A stretch of 64,000 nucleotides of DNA. It comes from Hoeflea sp. IMCC20628. GTDB lineage: Bacteria; Pseudomonadota; Alphaproteobacteria; Rhizobiales; Rhizobiaceae. The stretch is taken from the NCBI RefSeq assembly GCF_001011155.1, contig NZ_CP011479.1:204501-268500 (forward strand), given 5' to 3'. The notes under the pieces were generated by a model that had not been told where the DNA came from, searched no databases, and saw nothing but the letters and a program-made list of their open reading frames with translations. The position numbers and the translations under genes are program-made. Each line of letters opens with the position of its first letter. The first letter of the stretch is position 1. Below, piece after piece: positions 37,657-46,462 of the stretch.

Positions 37657-38361
37657 TTATCGCGTGAAACCGGCCAGCCAATGCCGGTAGAGGCTGGCTC
37701 TGATGCGGGTGAGGTCGGCTTCGGCAGCTGTCAGCTTGCCAAACACATGATCGGCGGAGCTGCCGATCTCTTGCCGCAGCATCTCCTCGCAGCCGTCGAT
37801 TTCGTACCAGTCGGCAAGCGTGGCCGCATCGATTTCGGCGTGAAACTGGACCGAGCTGACAGTCTGTCCCCAACTCATGGCCTGCACGGCACACTGCTCG
37901 GATCTGGCCAGAATGCCGGCGCCTTCCGGCAGGCGGCTGACTTCGGCGCTGTGCCATTGGAAACAGGGCAGCGGTCCGGACAGGCCGCTGAACATTGCAA
38001 CCTCGCCGGATTTTTCCACATGCAGCAAGCCGACCTCTGACTGATGTGCCTGGCTGACGCTGCCTCCCAGCACATGGGCCAGCAGTTGATGGCCGAGACA
38101 GATGCCGAAGCAGGGCATGCTGCGAACGAGAACCGCGTCGCGGATCACCTCGATCTCCCGCGCAAGCCAGGGCAGTTCGTCCGCCTGCCACACCTGCATC
38201 GGGCCGCCAAGTACCCAAAGACCATCGAAATGGCTCAGATCGACATCGCCGATTTCATCGGGTGCGATGCAGGCGGAGATCTCATGGCCGTCACGCGCAA
38301 ATAACGGTCTGAAGCCGCCGGCGTGCTCTTTGTCCGAATGCTGAATGATGAGAATCCGCAT
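37657..38361 (-). CDS. Class I glutamine amidotransferase-like protein
   Basis: A 234-residue stand-alone GATase1 domain. The nucleophile is Cys88 in FGICLGHQLLAHVLGG, with His174 and Glu176 in QFHAEID completing the triad. LGGPMQVWQ is the oxyanion region. Proteins of this GMP-synthase-like type hydrolyse glutamine or gamma-glutamyl compounds; in amine catabolism they can free the amine product from gamma-glutamyl intermediates. It follows a small-molecule kinase gene on the same strand by 74 bp. Substrate unknown. Confidence 0.85.
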   Translation of the reverse strand: MRILIIQHSDKEHAGGFRPLFARDGHEISACIAPDEIGDVDLSHFDGLWVLGGPMQVWQADELPWLAREIEVIRDAVLVRSMPCFGICLGHQLLAHVLGGSVSQAHQSEVGLLHVEKSGEVAMFSGLSGPLPCFQWHSAEVSRLPEGAGILARSEQCAVQAMSWGQTVSSVQFHAEIDAATLADWYEIDGCEEMLRQEIGSSADHVFGKLTAAEADLTRIRASLYRHWLAGFTR

Positions 38362-38435
38362 GGCAGTGACCTGGTGTGATTGGGAATGAGACCTGCAAGT
38401 GTTCGGCTCGGCTGTCTGCTGCGCATAAACCGGCT

Positions 38436-39359
38436 TCAGGTTGTTTGCAGTGTCTTCAGGCTGTCGGCGAATTCGGCACTGGCCATAAGGCTCTTGCAGC
38501 GGGCAAAACGGCCATCGGCATAGGCGCGGAAATCTTCAGCCGGATTGCCGTTGGCGAGCTGGATCAGACCCCATAATGTCCACAACAGATCACACATTGC
38601 CTTGTAGATGACCATGCGGGCATGATCTGCGGGATCGGGCGCGCCACCGGAATAGGCTTCCATCATCGCCCGGTCCTGGGCTGCATCAAAGCCGCCCTCG
38701 ACCGAAAGATCACCCAGATCCCACATCGGATCATTCATGCCGGAATATTCCCAGTCGACGATCCAGATGCGCTCGCCGGTGTCGAGAAAATTTTCGCACA
38801 GCGGATCACAATGACACGCCACCGATGGCAGCGTATGCCGGGCGAGCGCGGCGCGGACGGTTTCGGCCTGGGCAACCACATCATGGTAGCCTTTCGGCAG
38901 CGCCACATGTTTTTTCGACAGAATGCCCAGGTACTCGTCGATCATGGCAAAGAGTTCGAAGGTGAACGGAAACTCGGCACCGGATTGGTGCAATTGCCGG
39001 AACGCTTCGCCGGCTCTGCGCACCGAGCCGGGATCGGCAGCAAACGCGGCGGGCGTCATGGTTTTGGCGCCCTCGACGAAACGGGTGACCATGATGCCCG
39101 TGGCCGCATCGGCATGAATCAGCTCGGGACTGACGCCAGCCGCGGCTGCTTCGCGTGCGGCCACTTCCTCGTGTTCACGGTTGATATATTCCTCGGTGCC
39201 CTTGCCCGGCAGCCGCAGGCAATAATCGCCGACGCGAAACACCAGATTGGTCAGTCCGCCGAGTCGCTCTACCGGGCCGATATGACCGTCCAGCGCAGAG
39301 ATTGTGGTCAGGGCATGCGAGAGCCGGGCTTCGGTGTCGTCGTCCATATTCGTCTCCAT
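38436..39359 (-). CDS. Choline/thiamine kinase-like phosphotransferase
   Basis: A 307-residue protein of the aminoglycoside phosphotransferase/choline kinase fold. The catalytic loop is CHCDPLCENFL and the metal-binding Asp is in IVDWEYSG. The N-terminal lobe has LGGLTNLVFRVGDYCLRLPG. It phosphorylates a small alcohol such as choline, ethanolamine or thiamine by family precedent. A paralogue lies at 43536-44432 inside the betaine-type operon. It is divergent from a methyltransferase gene. Confidence 0.82.
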   Translation of the reverse strand: METNMDDDTEARLSHALTTISALDGHIGPVERLGGLTNLVFRVGDYCLRLPGKGTEEYINREHEEVAAREAAAAGVSPELIHADAATGIMVTRFVEGAKTMTPAAFAADPGSVRRAGEAFRQLHQSGAEFPFTFELFAMIDEYLGILSKKHVALPKGYHDVVAQAETVRAALARHTLPSVACHCDPLCENFLDTGERIWIVDWEYSGMNDPMWDLGDLSVEGGFDAAQDRAMMEAYSGGAPDPADHARMVIYKAMCDLLWTLWGLIQLANGNPAEDFRAYADGRFARCKSLMASAEFADSLKTLQTT

Positions 39360-39459
39360 TCGCCGCTTTTCCGGAATATCCTTGGCGGCAAGGTTTCACA
39401 TTGCTCCGTGCAAGGCTATGGTTTGACTGACAAAGTTTCAATCACGATGGGAATAATTG

Positions 39460-40092
39460 ATGAGCGACCAGGACAAGACGGCACGGCTGGGACAGGTCTA
39501 CTCGGCACAAAAGCCTGACGAACTGGCAAAGGTCTACGACGCCTGGGCGGAGAATTATGATTCCGACATGTCGGCAATTGGCTACCGGCACCCGGCCATC
39601 GGGCTGGCGATGCTGGCCCGCCATGTCGAAAAGGGGGCCGCGCCGCTGCTCGACGCAGGAGCAGGCACCGGTCTGATCGGCGAATGGCTGGCAATCATCG
39701 GCTATCCGGAAGCCGAAGGGCTCGACCTCTCGGAGGGCATGCTGAAAGTGGCCGAGCGCAAGGGGGTGTACTCGGCGCTGCATCAGGCGGCGATGGGCGG
39801 CGAATTGCCGTTTCCGAGTGACCGCTTTGCCGCCATCATTTCCACAGGTGTATTCACAGCGGGACATGTCGGCGTTGAAGGTCTCGATGATCTCGTTCGC
39901 ATCTGCCGGCCCGGCGGCGTCATCGTGCTCACCATCAAGGACCTGATGTGGGGCACTGCATTCGGTTCGTATGTCGCTGACTTCGAAGCAAGGGGACTGC
40001 TCACGCTGATTGACGACACCGGCCCCTATATCTCGATGCCGGGCGAAGCAGGCACCGAGCCGAGCCGTTGTGTTGCATTGAAGGTACTGTAA
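39460..40092 (+). CDS. SAM-dependent methyltransferase (METTL27-like)
   Basis: A 210-residue class I methyltransferase. Motif I is LLDAGAGTGLIGEWL, with GLDLSEGML as the acidic loop and VEGLDDLVRICRPGGVIVLTIKD after the core strands. The N-terminal VYDAWAENYDSDM is typical of the WBSCR27/METTL27 group. ATG 39460 is used; the TTG three bases earlier has no advantage. It faces a choline-kinase-like gene, but the methyl acceptor is unknown. Confidence 0.82.
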   Translation: MSDQDKTARLGQVYSAQKPDELAKVYDAWAENYDSDMSAIGYRHPAIGLAMLARHVEKGAAPLLDAGAGTGLIGEWLAIIGYPEAEGLDLSEGMLKVAERKGVYSALHQAAMGGELPFPSDRFAAIISTGVFTAGHVGVEGLDDLVRICRPGGVIVLTIKDLMWGTAFGSYVADFEARGLLTLIDDTGPYISMPGEAGTEPSRCVALKVL

Positions 40093-40212
40093 TCGCCCAA
40101 ATGACTATTGATTATCGAATGAAAGACAATATTTAGACATATCGTCGTTTATGAATGCTACTGCCCGCGGCACACCCGATCCTGGCAGCCCGAAAACTGA
40201 GAGCGAATTTTC

Positions 40213-41004
40213 ATGACACTGAACAAACTCCGTACCAGAACGACAATGCTTGGCTTCGGAGCTGCGATGTTCATGCTACCTCTCATGGGCGCTGCGTCAG
40301 CCCAGGATGCATCGGCTCCCGGGATCGGCTTCGAACTCGGTCTGGGCGGCGTCGTGGCGCCGAGCTATGAAGGATCGAGCCGCTATATGCTCAGCCCTTA
40401 TCCGATCATCAGCTTCAACTATCTGCGGCTTGGCAATGGTTTTTCACTGGGTGGCGGTGACGGCCAGGGCCTGTCTTTCAAGCCGTCCTTTTCCTATAAT
40501 GGCGAGCGCAATGCCGTTGATGAGCCGGCTTTGGCGGGTATGAACACTGTCGAAGCCGCAGTCGAACTCGGCGCCGGTTTGAAATACACAGCCGGCCCGA
40601 TCAGTGTTTTTGGTGCTCTTCGTTACGGCGTGACCGGTCATAATGCCGTCGTCGGCGAGATAGGTGCTGACTATGCGATCAAGCCGAATGAGGCGTTGAC
40701 ACTGTCGTTGGGTCCGCGGCTTTCCTTTGCCTCGTCAAACTACATGAATACCTATTTCGGCGTGACGGCCGCAGAATCCGTCACTTCAGGCTTCACGGCC
40801 TACACTGCCAGCGGCGGCATCAAATCTGCGGGCATCGCAGCCAGCGCCCGTTATGACTTCAACGAGAACTGGGCTGGCGAAGCCGGTGCAAGCTGGAACC
40901 GTCTGGTCGGCGATGCGGCGGATTCACCGTTGATTGCCGCAGGCTCCAGGGATCAGTACACCGCCAATATCGGCCTGATCCGCAAATTCCAGTTCGATTT
41001 CTGA
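40213..41004 (+). CDS. MipA/OmpV-family outer membrane protein
   Basis: A 263-residue exported beta-barrel. The signal peptide ends ASA before QDASAPGIGFELGLGG. VAPSYEGSSRYMLSPYPIISFNY is the family signature, alternating beta strands follow, and the terminal Phe of FQFDF is the BAM recognition residue. In E. coli MipA links murein enzymes, while OmpV-type members act as outer membrane channels. It stands alone between two transcription ends. Confidence 0.88.
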   Translation: MTLNKLRTRTTMLGFGAAMFMLPLMGAASAQDASAPGIGFELGLGGVVAPSYEGSSRYMLSPYPIISFNYLRLGNGFSLGGGDGQGLSFKPSFSYNGERNAVDEPALAGMNTVEAAVELGAGLKYTAGPISVFGALRYGVTGHNAVVGEIGADYAIKPNEALTLSLGPRLSFASSNYMNTYFGVTAAESVTSGFTAYTASGGIKSAGIAASARYDFNENWAGEAGASWNRLVGDAADSPLIAAGSRDQYTANIGLIRKFQFDF

Positions 41005-41030
41005 TCCGGTCTTCGGGCTGCAGTCATGAC

Positions 41031-41061
41031 AAAGGGCGCGAGAGACAATCTCGCGCCCTTT
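41031..41061. terminator. Bidirectional intrinsic terminator
   Basis: A 13-bp perfect stem (AAAGGGCGCGAGA at 41031-41043 with 41049-41061) and five-base loop are followed by more T. It lies between the convergent porin and dehydrogenase genes and serves both. Confidence 0.92.
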
Positions 41062-41097
41062 TTTGTCGACGTTACCCGGTTTTCCTCCCGGCTTTGA

Positions 41098-43539
41098 TCA
41101 GGCTTTTACCTTGGTATTTGCCGGATCGACCAGCGGCCCGAGATGCAGGCTGGCCGGGAATTTATCCAGTGCGATGACCAGTTCGTAATTGGCCCCGTTG
41201 AGGAACTCATCCGACACGCCATCGTCGTTACGCACATAGCCATAGCCAACGCTTTTGCCGATGGTGTAGCCGTAGCCGCCGGAGGTGAGGTAGCCGACCG
41301 GCTCACCATTGCGCAGAATGGTTTCGCGGCCGACCAGCACGGCGTCGGGATCGTCAATGACGAAGGCTGCGAAACGCTTTGTCAGCGGTTTTCCGGCGAC
41401 GGCCCGGAGCGCCGGAGCGCCAAGGAAATCGGTGTTGGATTTGAGCTTTACCGCCCAGCCCAGCCCAGCCTCGAACGGAGTGTCGTTGGGGGTGATATCG
41501 GAGCCCCAGGCGCGGTAGCCTTTTTCAAGCCGGAGCGATTCCAGCGCCCTGTATCCGATCGGGCGGATGTCCCAGGCCTTGCCTGCCGCCATCAGCGCAT
41601 CAAAGACATCGCCGGTTGCCTCGATCGGGATGTGCAGTTCCCAACCCAGTTCGCCGACATAGGTCACGCGCAGCGCCCGGACGGTGCTGCCGGCAATGTC
41701 GATCTCGCGGACATGGCCAAAAGGAAAGGCTTCGTTGGAGACATCGGCAGCGGTTACTTTTTCCAGCACATCGCGGGCGTGCGGGCCCATCAGTGACAAT
41801 GTGCCATAGGCCTCAGTGATGTCGTCGATTTGGACATCAGCGCCTTCGGGAACATGCTCTCTGATCCAGGCCAGATCGTGGGTACGGAAACCGGTGCCGG
41901 TGACAACGTAGAAGCGGTCATCGGCGAGCCGTGCCACGGTCAGATCGGCTTCGATGCCGCCGCGGGTGTTGAGAAGCTGGGTGTAGGTCAGCCGCCCGAC
42001 CGCTTTGGTGACATTGTTGGCGCAAATATGGTTGAGTGCCGCGAGTGCGCCCGATCCACTGATTTCGTATTTGGCGAAGGAGGACTGATCGAAAACACCA
42101 ACCTTCTCGCGCACATGGCGATGCTCATCGCCAACCGCATCAAACCAGTTCTGGCGTCCCATCGTCGGAATGTCTGCGGCCTCCATGCCCTCGGGAGCAA
42201 ACCAGTTGGGACGTTCCCAACCAAGCTTGGAGCCGAAGACAGCACGGTGCGCCTTGAGCCGTTCAAACAGTGGGGAGACAATGCGCGGGCGGCCGGACTC
42301 ATATTCCACATGCGGGAAGCCGATGGCGTAGTGTTTGCCATAGGCTTCGAGCGTGCGGTCATTGACCCATTGCCTATCCTTGTGCATCTCGGAAAAACGC
42401 CGGATGTCGACAACCCAAAGATCCAGCGGTGCTTCGCCGTCAATCACCCATTGGGCCAGCACCCAGCCCGCGCCGCCGCCCGAGGCGATGCCGAAAGCGT
42501 TGAAGCCGGCACCGACGAACATGTTGGAGCATTCAGGCGCCGCTCCGAGAATGAAATTGCCGTCCGGAGTGAAACTCTCCGGGCCGTTGATCATCTGTTT
42601 GACGCCGACATTGCCCAGCGCCGGAACCCGCTCCATCGCCTGCATCATGTGCTGCTCGAAATGGTCATAATCATCGTCAAAAAGCTGGAACTCGAAATCA
42701 TTGGGCACATCGTCCATGGTCCAGCCCTGCGGATTGGGCTCGTAGCCGCCGAAGGACAGGCCGCCAACTTCTTCCTTGAAATAGGTACGGCGGTCGGGAT
42801 CGCGGATAGTCGGTGCGTCGCTTGATAGTCCATCGATCTTGTCAGTGATGACATATTGATGCTTGACCGGCTGCAGCGGCACATTGATGCCGGCCATCAC
42901 GCCTATCTGGCGCGCCCATTGCCCGGCGCAGTTGACCACTTTTTCGCAAGCGATGTCGCCTTTGTTGGTCTTCACCGCTGTGATGCGGCCATCGGTCATG
43001 TCGAAGCCGGTGACCCGGACGTTCTCATGGATCTTTGCGCCATGCATGCGCGCGCCCTTGGCCAGCGACTGGGTGATGTCGGAAGGGCTGGCCTGGCCAT
43101 CGGTCGGCAGCCAGCTGGCGCCAACCAGATCATCGACCTGCATCAGCGGGAACTTGGATTTGGCTTCCTGCGGCGACAGCAACTGCATGTCCATGCCGAA
43201 ACTCTGTGCGGTGGTCGCCAGCCGACGGTATTCGGTCCAGCGATCCTGATTGGTGGCAAGCCGCAGACAGCCCGACATCTTCCACCCGGTTTCAAGGCCG
43301 GTTTCCTGGTCGAGGTGCTTGTAGAGATCGACCGAATATTTGAGCACCTTGGTGATAGATGCTGAGGAGCGCAGTTGCCCAACCAGCCCGGCTGCATGCC
43401 AGGTCGAGCCTGATGTCAGCTGACCTTGCTCGAGCAGAATGACATCGGCCTTGTGGTCGCGGGCCAGATGGTAGGCCGTGGAGCAACCGATGATGCCACC
43501 GCCGATGACGACGATCTGGGCTCTGTCAGGAAGGGTCAT
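41098..43539 (-). CDS. Dimethylglycine/sarcosine dehydrogenase-like FAD-GcvT protein
   Basis: An 813-residue flavoenzyme that removes a methyl group from an N-methylated glycine. The FAD motif is IVVIGGGIIGCSTAYHL; His48 in SGSTWHAAGLVG matches the histidine that binds FAD covalently in dimethylglycine and sarcosine dehydrogenases. The N-terminal oxidase domain (about 1-400) is followed by an aminomethyltransferase-like GcvT domain (about 430-800, with VTYVGELGWELHIP) that would pass the one-carbon unit to tetrahydrofolate. It overlaps the kinase gene by four bases as last gene of the betaine-type operon. Sarcosine, dimethylglycine or a related methylamine are all possible. Confidence 0.88.
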   Translation of the reverse strand: MTLPDRAQIVVIGGGIIGCSTAYHLARDHKADVILLEQGQLTSGSTWHAAGLVGQLRSSASITKVLKYSVDLYKHLDQETGLETGWKMSGCLRLATNQDRWTEYRRLATTAQSFGMDMQLLSPQEAKSKFPLMQVDDLVGASWLPTDGQASPSDITQSLAKGARMHGAKIHENVRVTGFDMTDGRITAVKTNKGDIACEKVVNCAGQWARQIGVMAGINVPLQPVKHQYVITDKIDGLSSDAPTIRDPDRRTYFKEEVGGLSFGGYEPNPQGWTMDDVPNDFEFQLFDDDYDHFEQHMMQAMERVPALGNVGVKQMINGPESFTPDGNFILGAAPECSNMFVGAGFNAFGIASGGGAGWVLAQWVIDGEAPLDLWVVDIRRFSEMHKDRQWVNDRTLEAYGKHYAIGFPHVEYESGRPRIVSPLFERLKAHRAVFGSKLGWERPNWFAPEGMEAADIPTMGRQNWFDAVGDEHRHVREKVGVFDQSSFAKYEISGSGALAALNHICANNVTKAVGRLTYTQLLNTRGGIEADLTVARLADDRFYVVTGTGFRTHDLAWIREHVPEGADVQIDDITEAYGTLSLMGPHARDVLEKVTAADVSNEAFPFGHVREIDIAGSTVRALRVTYVGELGWELHIPIEATGDVFDALMAAGKAWDIRPIGYRALESLRLEKGYRAWGSDITPNDTPFEAGLGWAVKLKSNTDFLGAPALRAVAGKPLTKRFAAFVIDDPDAVLVGRETILRNGEPVGYLTSGGYGYTIGKSVGYGYVRNDDGVSDEFLNGANYELVIALDKFPASLHLGPLVDPANTKVKA

Positions 43540-44432
43540 TGTGATGTCTTTCCGTAGGTCGAATGGTACTGGTCAAGCGCGGCGTCAAGACGGGCGAGGT
43601 TCTCTGCGGTATAGGCCTGGTAGTCCGCGCCCGGCGCATCAAGGTGCAGTTCCGAGACCAGGCTCCACAGCGTTTCACGCAAGAGCGATGCGCATTGCAT
43701 AGCGTGAAAGGATCGGGTGAGAGCAGCGTCCGGGGTGGTTCCCAGCGCGGCCTCAATAAGAGTGGCTGCCTCAGCTTCTGACATTTCGGCGTTTGAAGCC
43801 GCGCCGGCGATGTCGAACATGGCGGTGGAAAATCCGGCATATTCGAAATCGATGAGCCACAACTTGTGACCATCATCGAGAAAATTTGCAGGCAGCAGAT
43901 CATTGTGCCCGAAGATTATCGGTAACGGGTGCTGTGCAGCTTCGAGTCGATCTGAAAGCTCCAGCCAGTCAGGCAGGCGGTCGGCCATACGCGAGCCGCC
44001 CGCCTTCAGCGTTCGGGCATAATCGCGGATGACGTGGAAAACCCAGAACATGAAACCAGGGCCTTCGATGTGGCGCGGCATGGTAGTGTGGAAATCGTAG
44101 ATGAGTTTGCCGATGCGTTCAGGGTTGGCGCGGACATCTGGCGGCTCAAAGGTTTTCGCATCCAGAAAAGCCGAGACCATGATGCCAGGTTCGGAATATT
44201 CAACTCGCGGCGCAAAGCCTGCTTCATGGGCCGCGCGGGCGGTCATGACTTCGCGTTTGCGGTCAACATGGTGAAATGGAAAATCGCGTCCAAGCCGGAC
44301 GACATGGCGGCCCGCCCTATCCGAGACAAGCCAGCTCTCATTGCTCAATCCGCCGGTCAGCGGTTCGATGTCGATCTTGCCCGAGAAGCAGGGCAGGGCA
44401 CGGATGTGATCAAGGGAAGCAAGATCAGTCAT
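43536..44432 (-). CDS. Choline-kinase-like phosphotransferase in betaine operon
   Basis: A 298-residue APH/choline kinase-fold protein. The catalytic loop is IFGHNDLLPANFL and the metal-binding Asp is in LIDFEYAGF. The N-lobe begins LTGGLSNESWLV. It starts three bases after the permease stop and overlaps the dehydrogenase gene by four bases, so it is part of one transport and catabolism unit. Phosphorylation of an imported amino alcohol, or of an intermediate, is inferred. Paralogue of 38436-39359. Confidence 0.83.
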   Translation of the reverse strand: MTDLASLDHIRALPCFSGKIDIEPLTGGLSNESWLVSDRAGRHVVRLGRDFPFHHVDRKREVMTARAAHEAGFAPRVEYSEPGIMVSAFLDAKTFEPPDVRANPERIGKLIYDFHTTMPRHIEGPGFMFWVFHVIRDYARTLKAGGSRMADRLPDWLELSDRLEAAQHPLPIIFGHNDLLPANFLDDGHKLWLIDFEYAGFSTAMFDIAGAASNAEMSEAEAATLIEAALGTTPDAALTRSFHAMQCASLLRETLWSLVSELHLDAPGADYQAYTAENLARLDAALDQYHSTYGKTSQ

Positions 44433-44435
44433 GAG

Positions 44436-46460
44436 TTACTCCAGACCAAGACGGCGACGGGCGTGACTGGCGCCGGCCGAAATTAGCCGGTCGGCGATGA
44501 TGGCGATGGCTGCAATCGACAGGCCAGCAACGAGACCGCGGCCGGTGTCGGCCTTGGTCAATGCGATATAGACTTCCTGACCGAGATCGCGGGTGCCGAC
44601 CAGTGCAGTGATGACCAGCATCGACAGGGCGAACATGATGGTCTGGTTCAATCCGAGCAGGATCTCGGGCAGCGCCAGTTTCAGCCGGATGCGGGTGAGG
44701 ATCTGCCACTCGGTGCAGCCCATGGCGCGGCCGGCCTCGATCAGCTTCGGGTCAACCTTGCGGATGCCGAGCGCGGTGTAACGGATGGCCGGAGCGATCG
44801 CGAAAGCCACAACGGCAATCATGGCGGTGAAGTCGCCGACCCGGAACAGCATCACGGCAGGCATCAGATAGACAAAACTCGGGAGTGTCTGCAGCGTGTC
44901 GATGGCAAGCTGAACCCAGGTCCAGACACGGTCGCGGGTGGCGGCAAAAATGCCGATTGGAATGCCAATCAATGAGGCGAGCACAGCCGAGATGCCGCAG
45001 AGATAGACGGTGATCATGGCCTTCTCCCACTGGCCGGTGGCGGCGATGAAGAGCGGCAGGCTGATGGTCAGCAACCCCAAACGCCAGCCACCGAGCCGGT
45101 AGCCGGCAAAGCCGAGAAATACTGTCACACCAAACCAGGGTAGATCGCCGAGGAAGCGTTTGAACGGAATCAGAACATTGAGCAGCATCGCGTTCTTGAT
45201 GGCTTCAAGCGTGTCGAAATAGTTGATGTTGATCCAGGCTACGACTTCCGACCAGAACGTGCCGGTCGATAATTGCAGGGCTTCAGGATAGCTGCGGATG
45301 CCGGGCACAACATAGCCGAGCACCGTTGTGACGAAAACCAGACCCAGTGCGGCAACAATATAGGGATGGCGTGCCAGGAGCCCGGAGGTTTGAACCTCGG
45401 TGGAGGGAGCAGAGAGTTTTTCTGCTGCAGCCTGGCTCAATCGGTCCATGGCAATGGCTAACGCGACGATGGCGAAGCCTGCTTCCAGGCCTGCGCCGAA
45501 ATCGAGCCGGCGCAGGGCTGCCAACACGTCGAAGCCCAAGCCGCCTGCACCGATCATCGAGGCGATGATGACCATGTTGAGCGACAGCATGATCACTTGG
45601 TTCATGCCGACCATCAGGCTTTCGCGCGCGGCGGGTACCATCACTCGCCAGGTCATCTGGCGTTTGGTGCAGCCGACCATGTTTCCCAGATCGATGATTT
45701 CACTGGGTACTGCCCGCAATGCCAGAATGGCGATGCGGGTCATCGGCGGGGTGGCGAAAATCAGAGTGGCGATCACGGCCGCCGTCGGGCCGAACCCGAA
45801 CAGGAAAAGCACAGGTACCAGATAGGCAAACACCGGGATTGTCTGCATCAGGTCGAGCAGCGGCGCGATTATCCGCTCGAACCAGCGCCAGCGCCAGGCG
45901 GCAACGCCAAACAGCAGCCCGAAGAGTACGCCCAGTGGCGCCGCCACCAAGATAGAGGCGAGGGTGATCATGGCGCTGGTCCACTGCCCGAAGACCGCCA
46001 GGAACAGAAAGCAGCCACCTGACAACAGGGCCAATGACCTGCCGCCGAGCCAATGTCCGAGCAGCATGACCAAACCGACGACGGCTACCCAAGGCAAGGG
46101 GGGAGCTATCTGGATCGCCGAAGAGCCGCTGCCTTCGAGAAAGCCGGTGGACAGCAGGCTGGAGGCAAGTGTGTAGGGCACCTCCAGAACGGCGGAGACA
46201 AAGCGGGTGAACTCGGTGAAGGTGAAAAGCCCGAAAGTGGCCTCGTCGATCAGCCATTTCATCGCCGCGCTGATCCACTTTGCGAGCTTCACCACATGGG
46301 CTTTCGGGTACTCGAAGGCTGCGGGGACAAGAGGTTTGGCGTAGAGCCAGAATGCCACGAACACTGCGATGGCAACCAGCCAGGCAATCGGCAGCCGGAA
46401 AGATCGCGGAGAAGCCTGAACCGTGTCGGGTTTCAAATCGGGGGCGCCGGACATCGCCAT
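44436..46460 (-). CDS. Fused double ProW-type ABC permease
   Basis: A 674-residue inner-membrane protein made of two permease units. The first has its EAA-like loop in DLGNMVGCTKRQMTWRVMVPA near residue 275; the second has IEAGRAMGCTEWQILTRIRL near residue 590. Each unit has a hydrophobic core, and PVFAYLVPVLFLFG and PSFVYLMPAVMLFR are equivalent segments. Usual ProW/ChoW is a single unit that dimerises; here both halves are in one chain. It lies between the ProV-like and kinase genes with gaps of two and three bases. Confidence 0.9.
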   Translation of the reverse strand: MAMSGAPDLKPDTVQASPRSFRLPIAWLVAIAVFVAFWLYAKPLVPAAFEYPKAHVVKLAKWISAAMKWLIDEATFGLFTFTEFTRFVSAVLEVPYTLASSLLSTGFLEGSGSSAIQIAPPLPWVAVVGLVMLLGHWLGGRSLALLSGGCFLFLAVFGQWTSAMITLASILVAAPLGVLFGLLFGVAAWRWRWFERIIAPLLDLMQTIPVFAYLVPVLFLFGFGPTAAVIATLIFATPPMTRIAILALRAVPSEIIDLGNMVGCTKRQMTWRVMVPAARESLMVGMNQVIMLSLNMVIIASMIGAGGLGFDVLAALRRLDFGAGLEAGFAIVALAIAMDRLSQAAAEKLSAPSTEVQTSGLLARHPYIVAALGLVFVTTVLGYVVPGIRSYPEALQLSTGTFWSEVVAWININYFDTLEAIKNAMLLNVLIPFKRFLGDLPWFGVTVFLGFAGYRLGGWRLGLLTISLPLFIAATGQWEKAMITVYLCGISAVLASLIGIPIGIFAATRDRVWTWVQLAIDTLQTLPSFVYLMPAVMLFRVGDFTAMIAVVAFAIAPAIRYTALGIRKVDPKLIEAGRAMGCTEWQILTRIRLKLALPEILLGLNQTIMFALSMLVITALVGTRDLGQEVYIALTKADTGRGLVAGLSIAAIAIIADRLISAGASHARRRLGLE

Positions 46461-46462
46461 GT

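Noticed and set aside
40151-40212. Short ATG frame before the porin gene
   Set aside because: No ribosome site, and it runs into the porin signal peptide in another frame.
43540-44435. Glycine riboswitch near the dehydrogenase gene
   Set aside because: The dehydrogenase is inside a tightly overlapped operon with no leader; the operon's true leader at 48617-48850 shows no tandem aptamer-like fold by eye.
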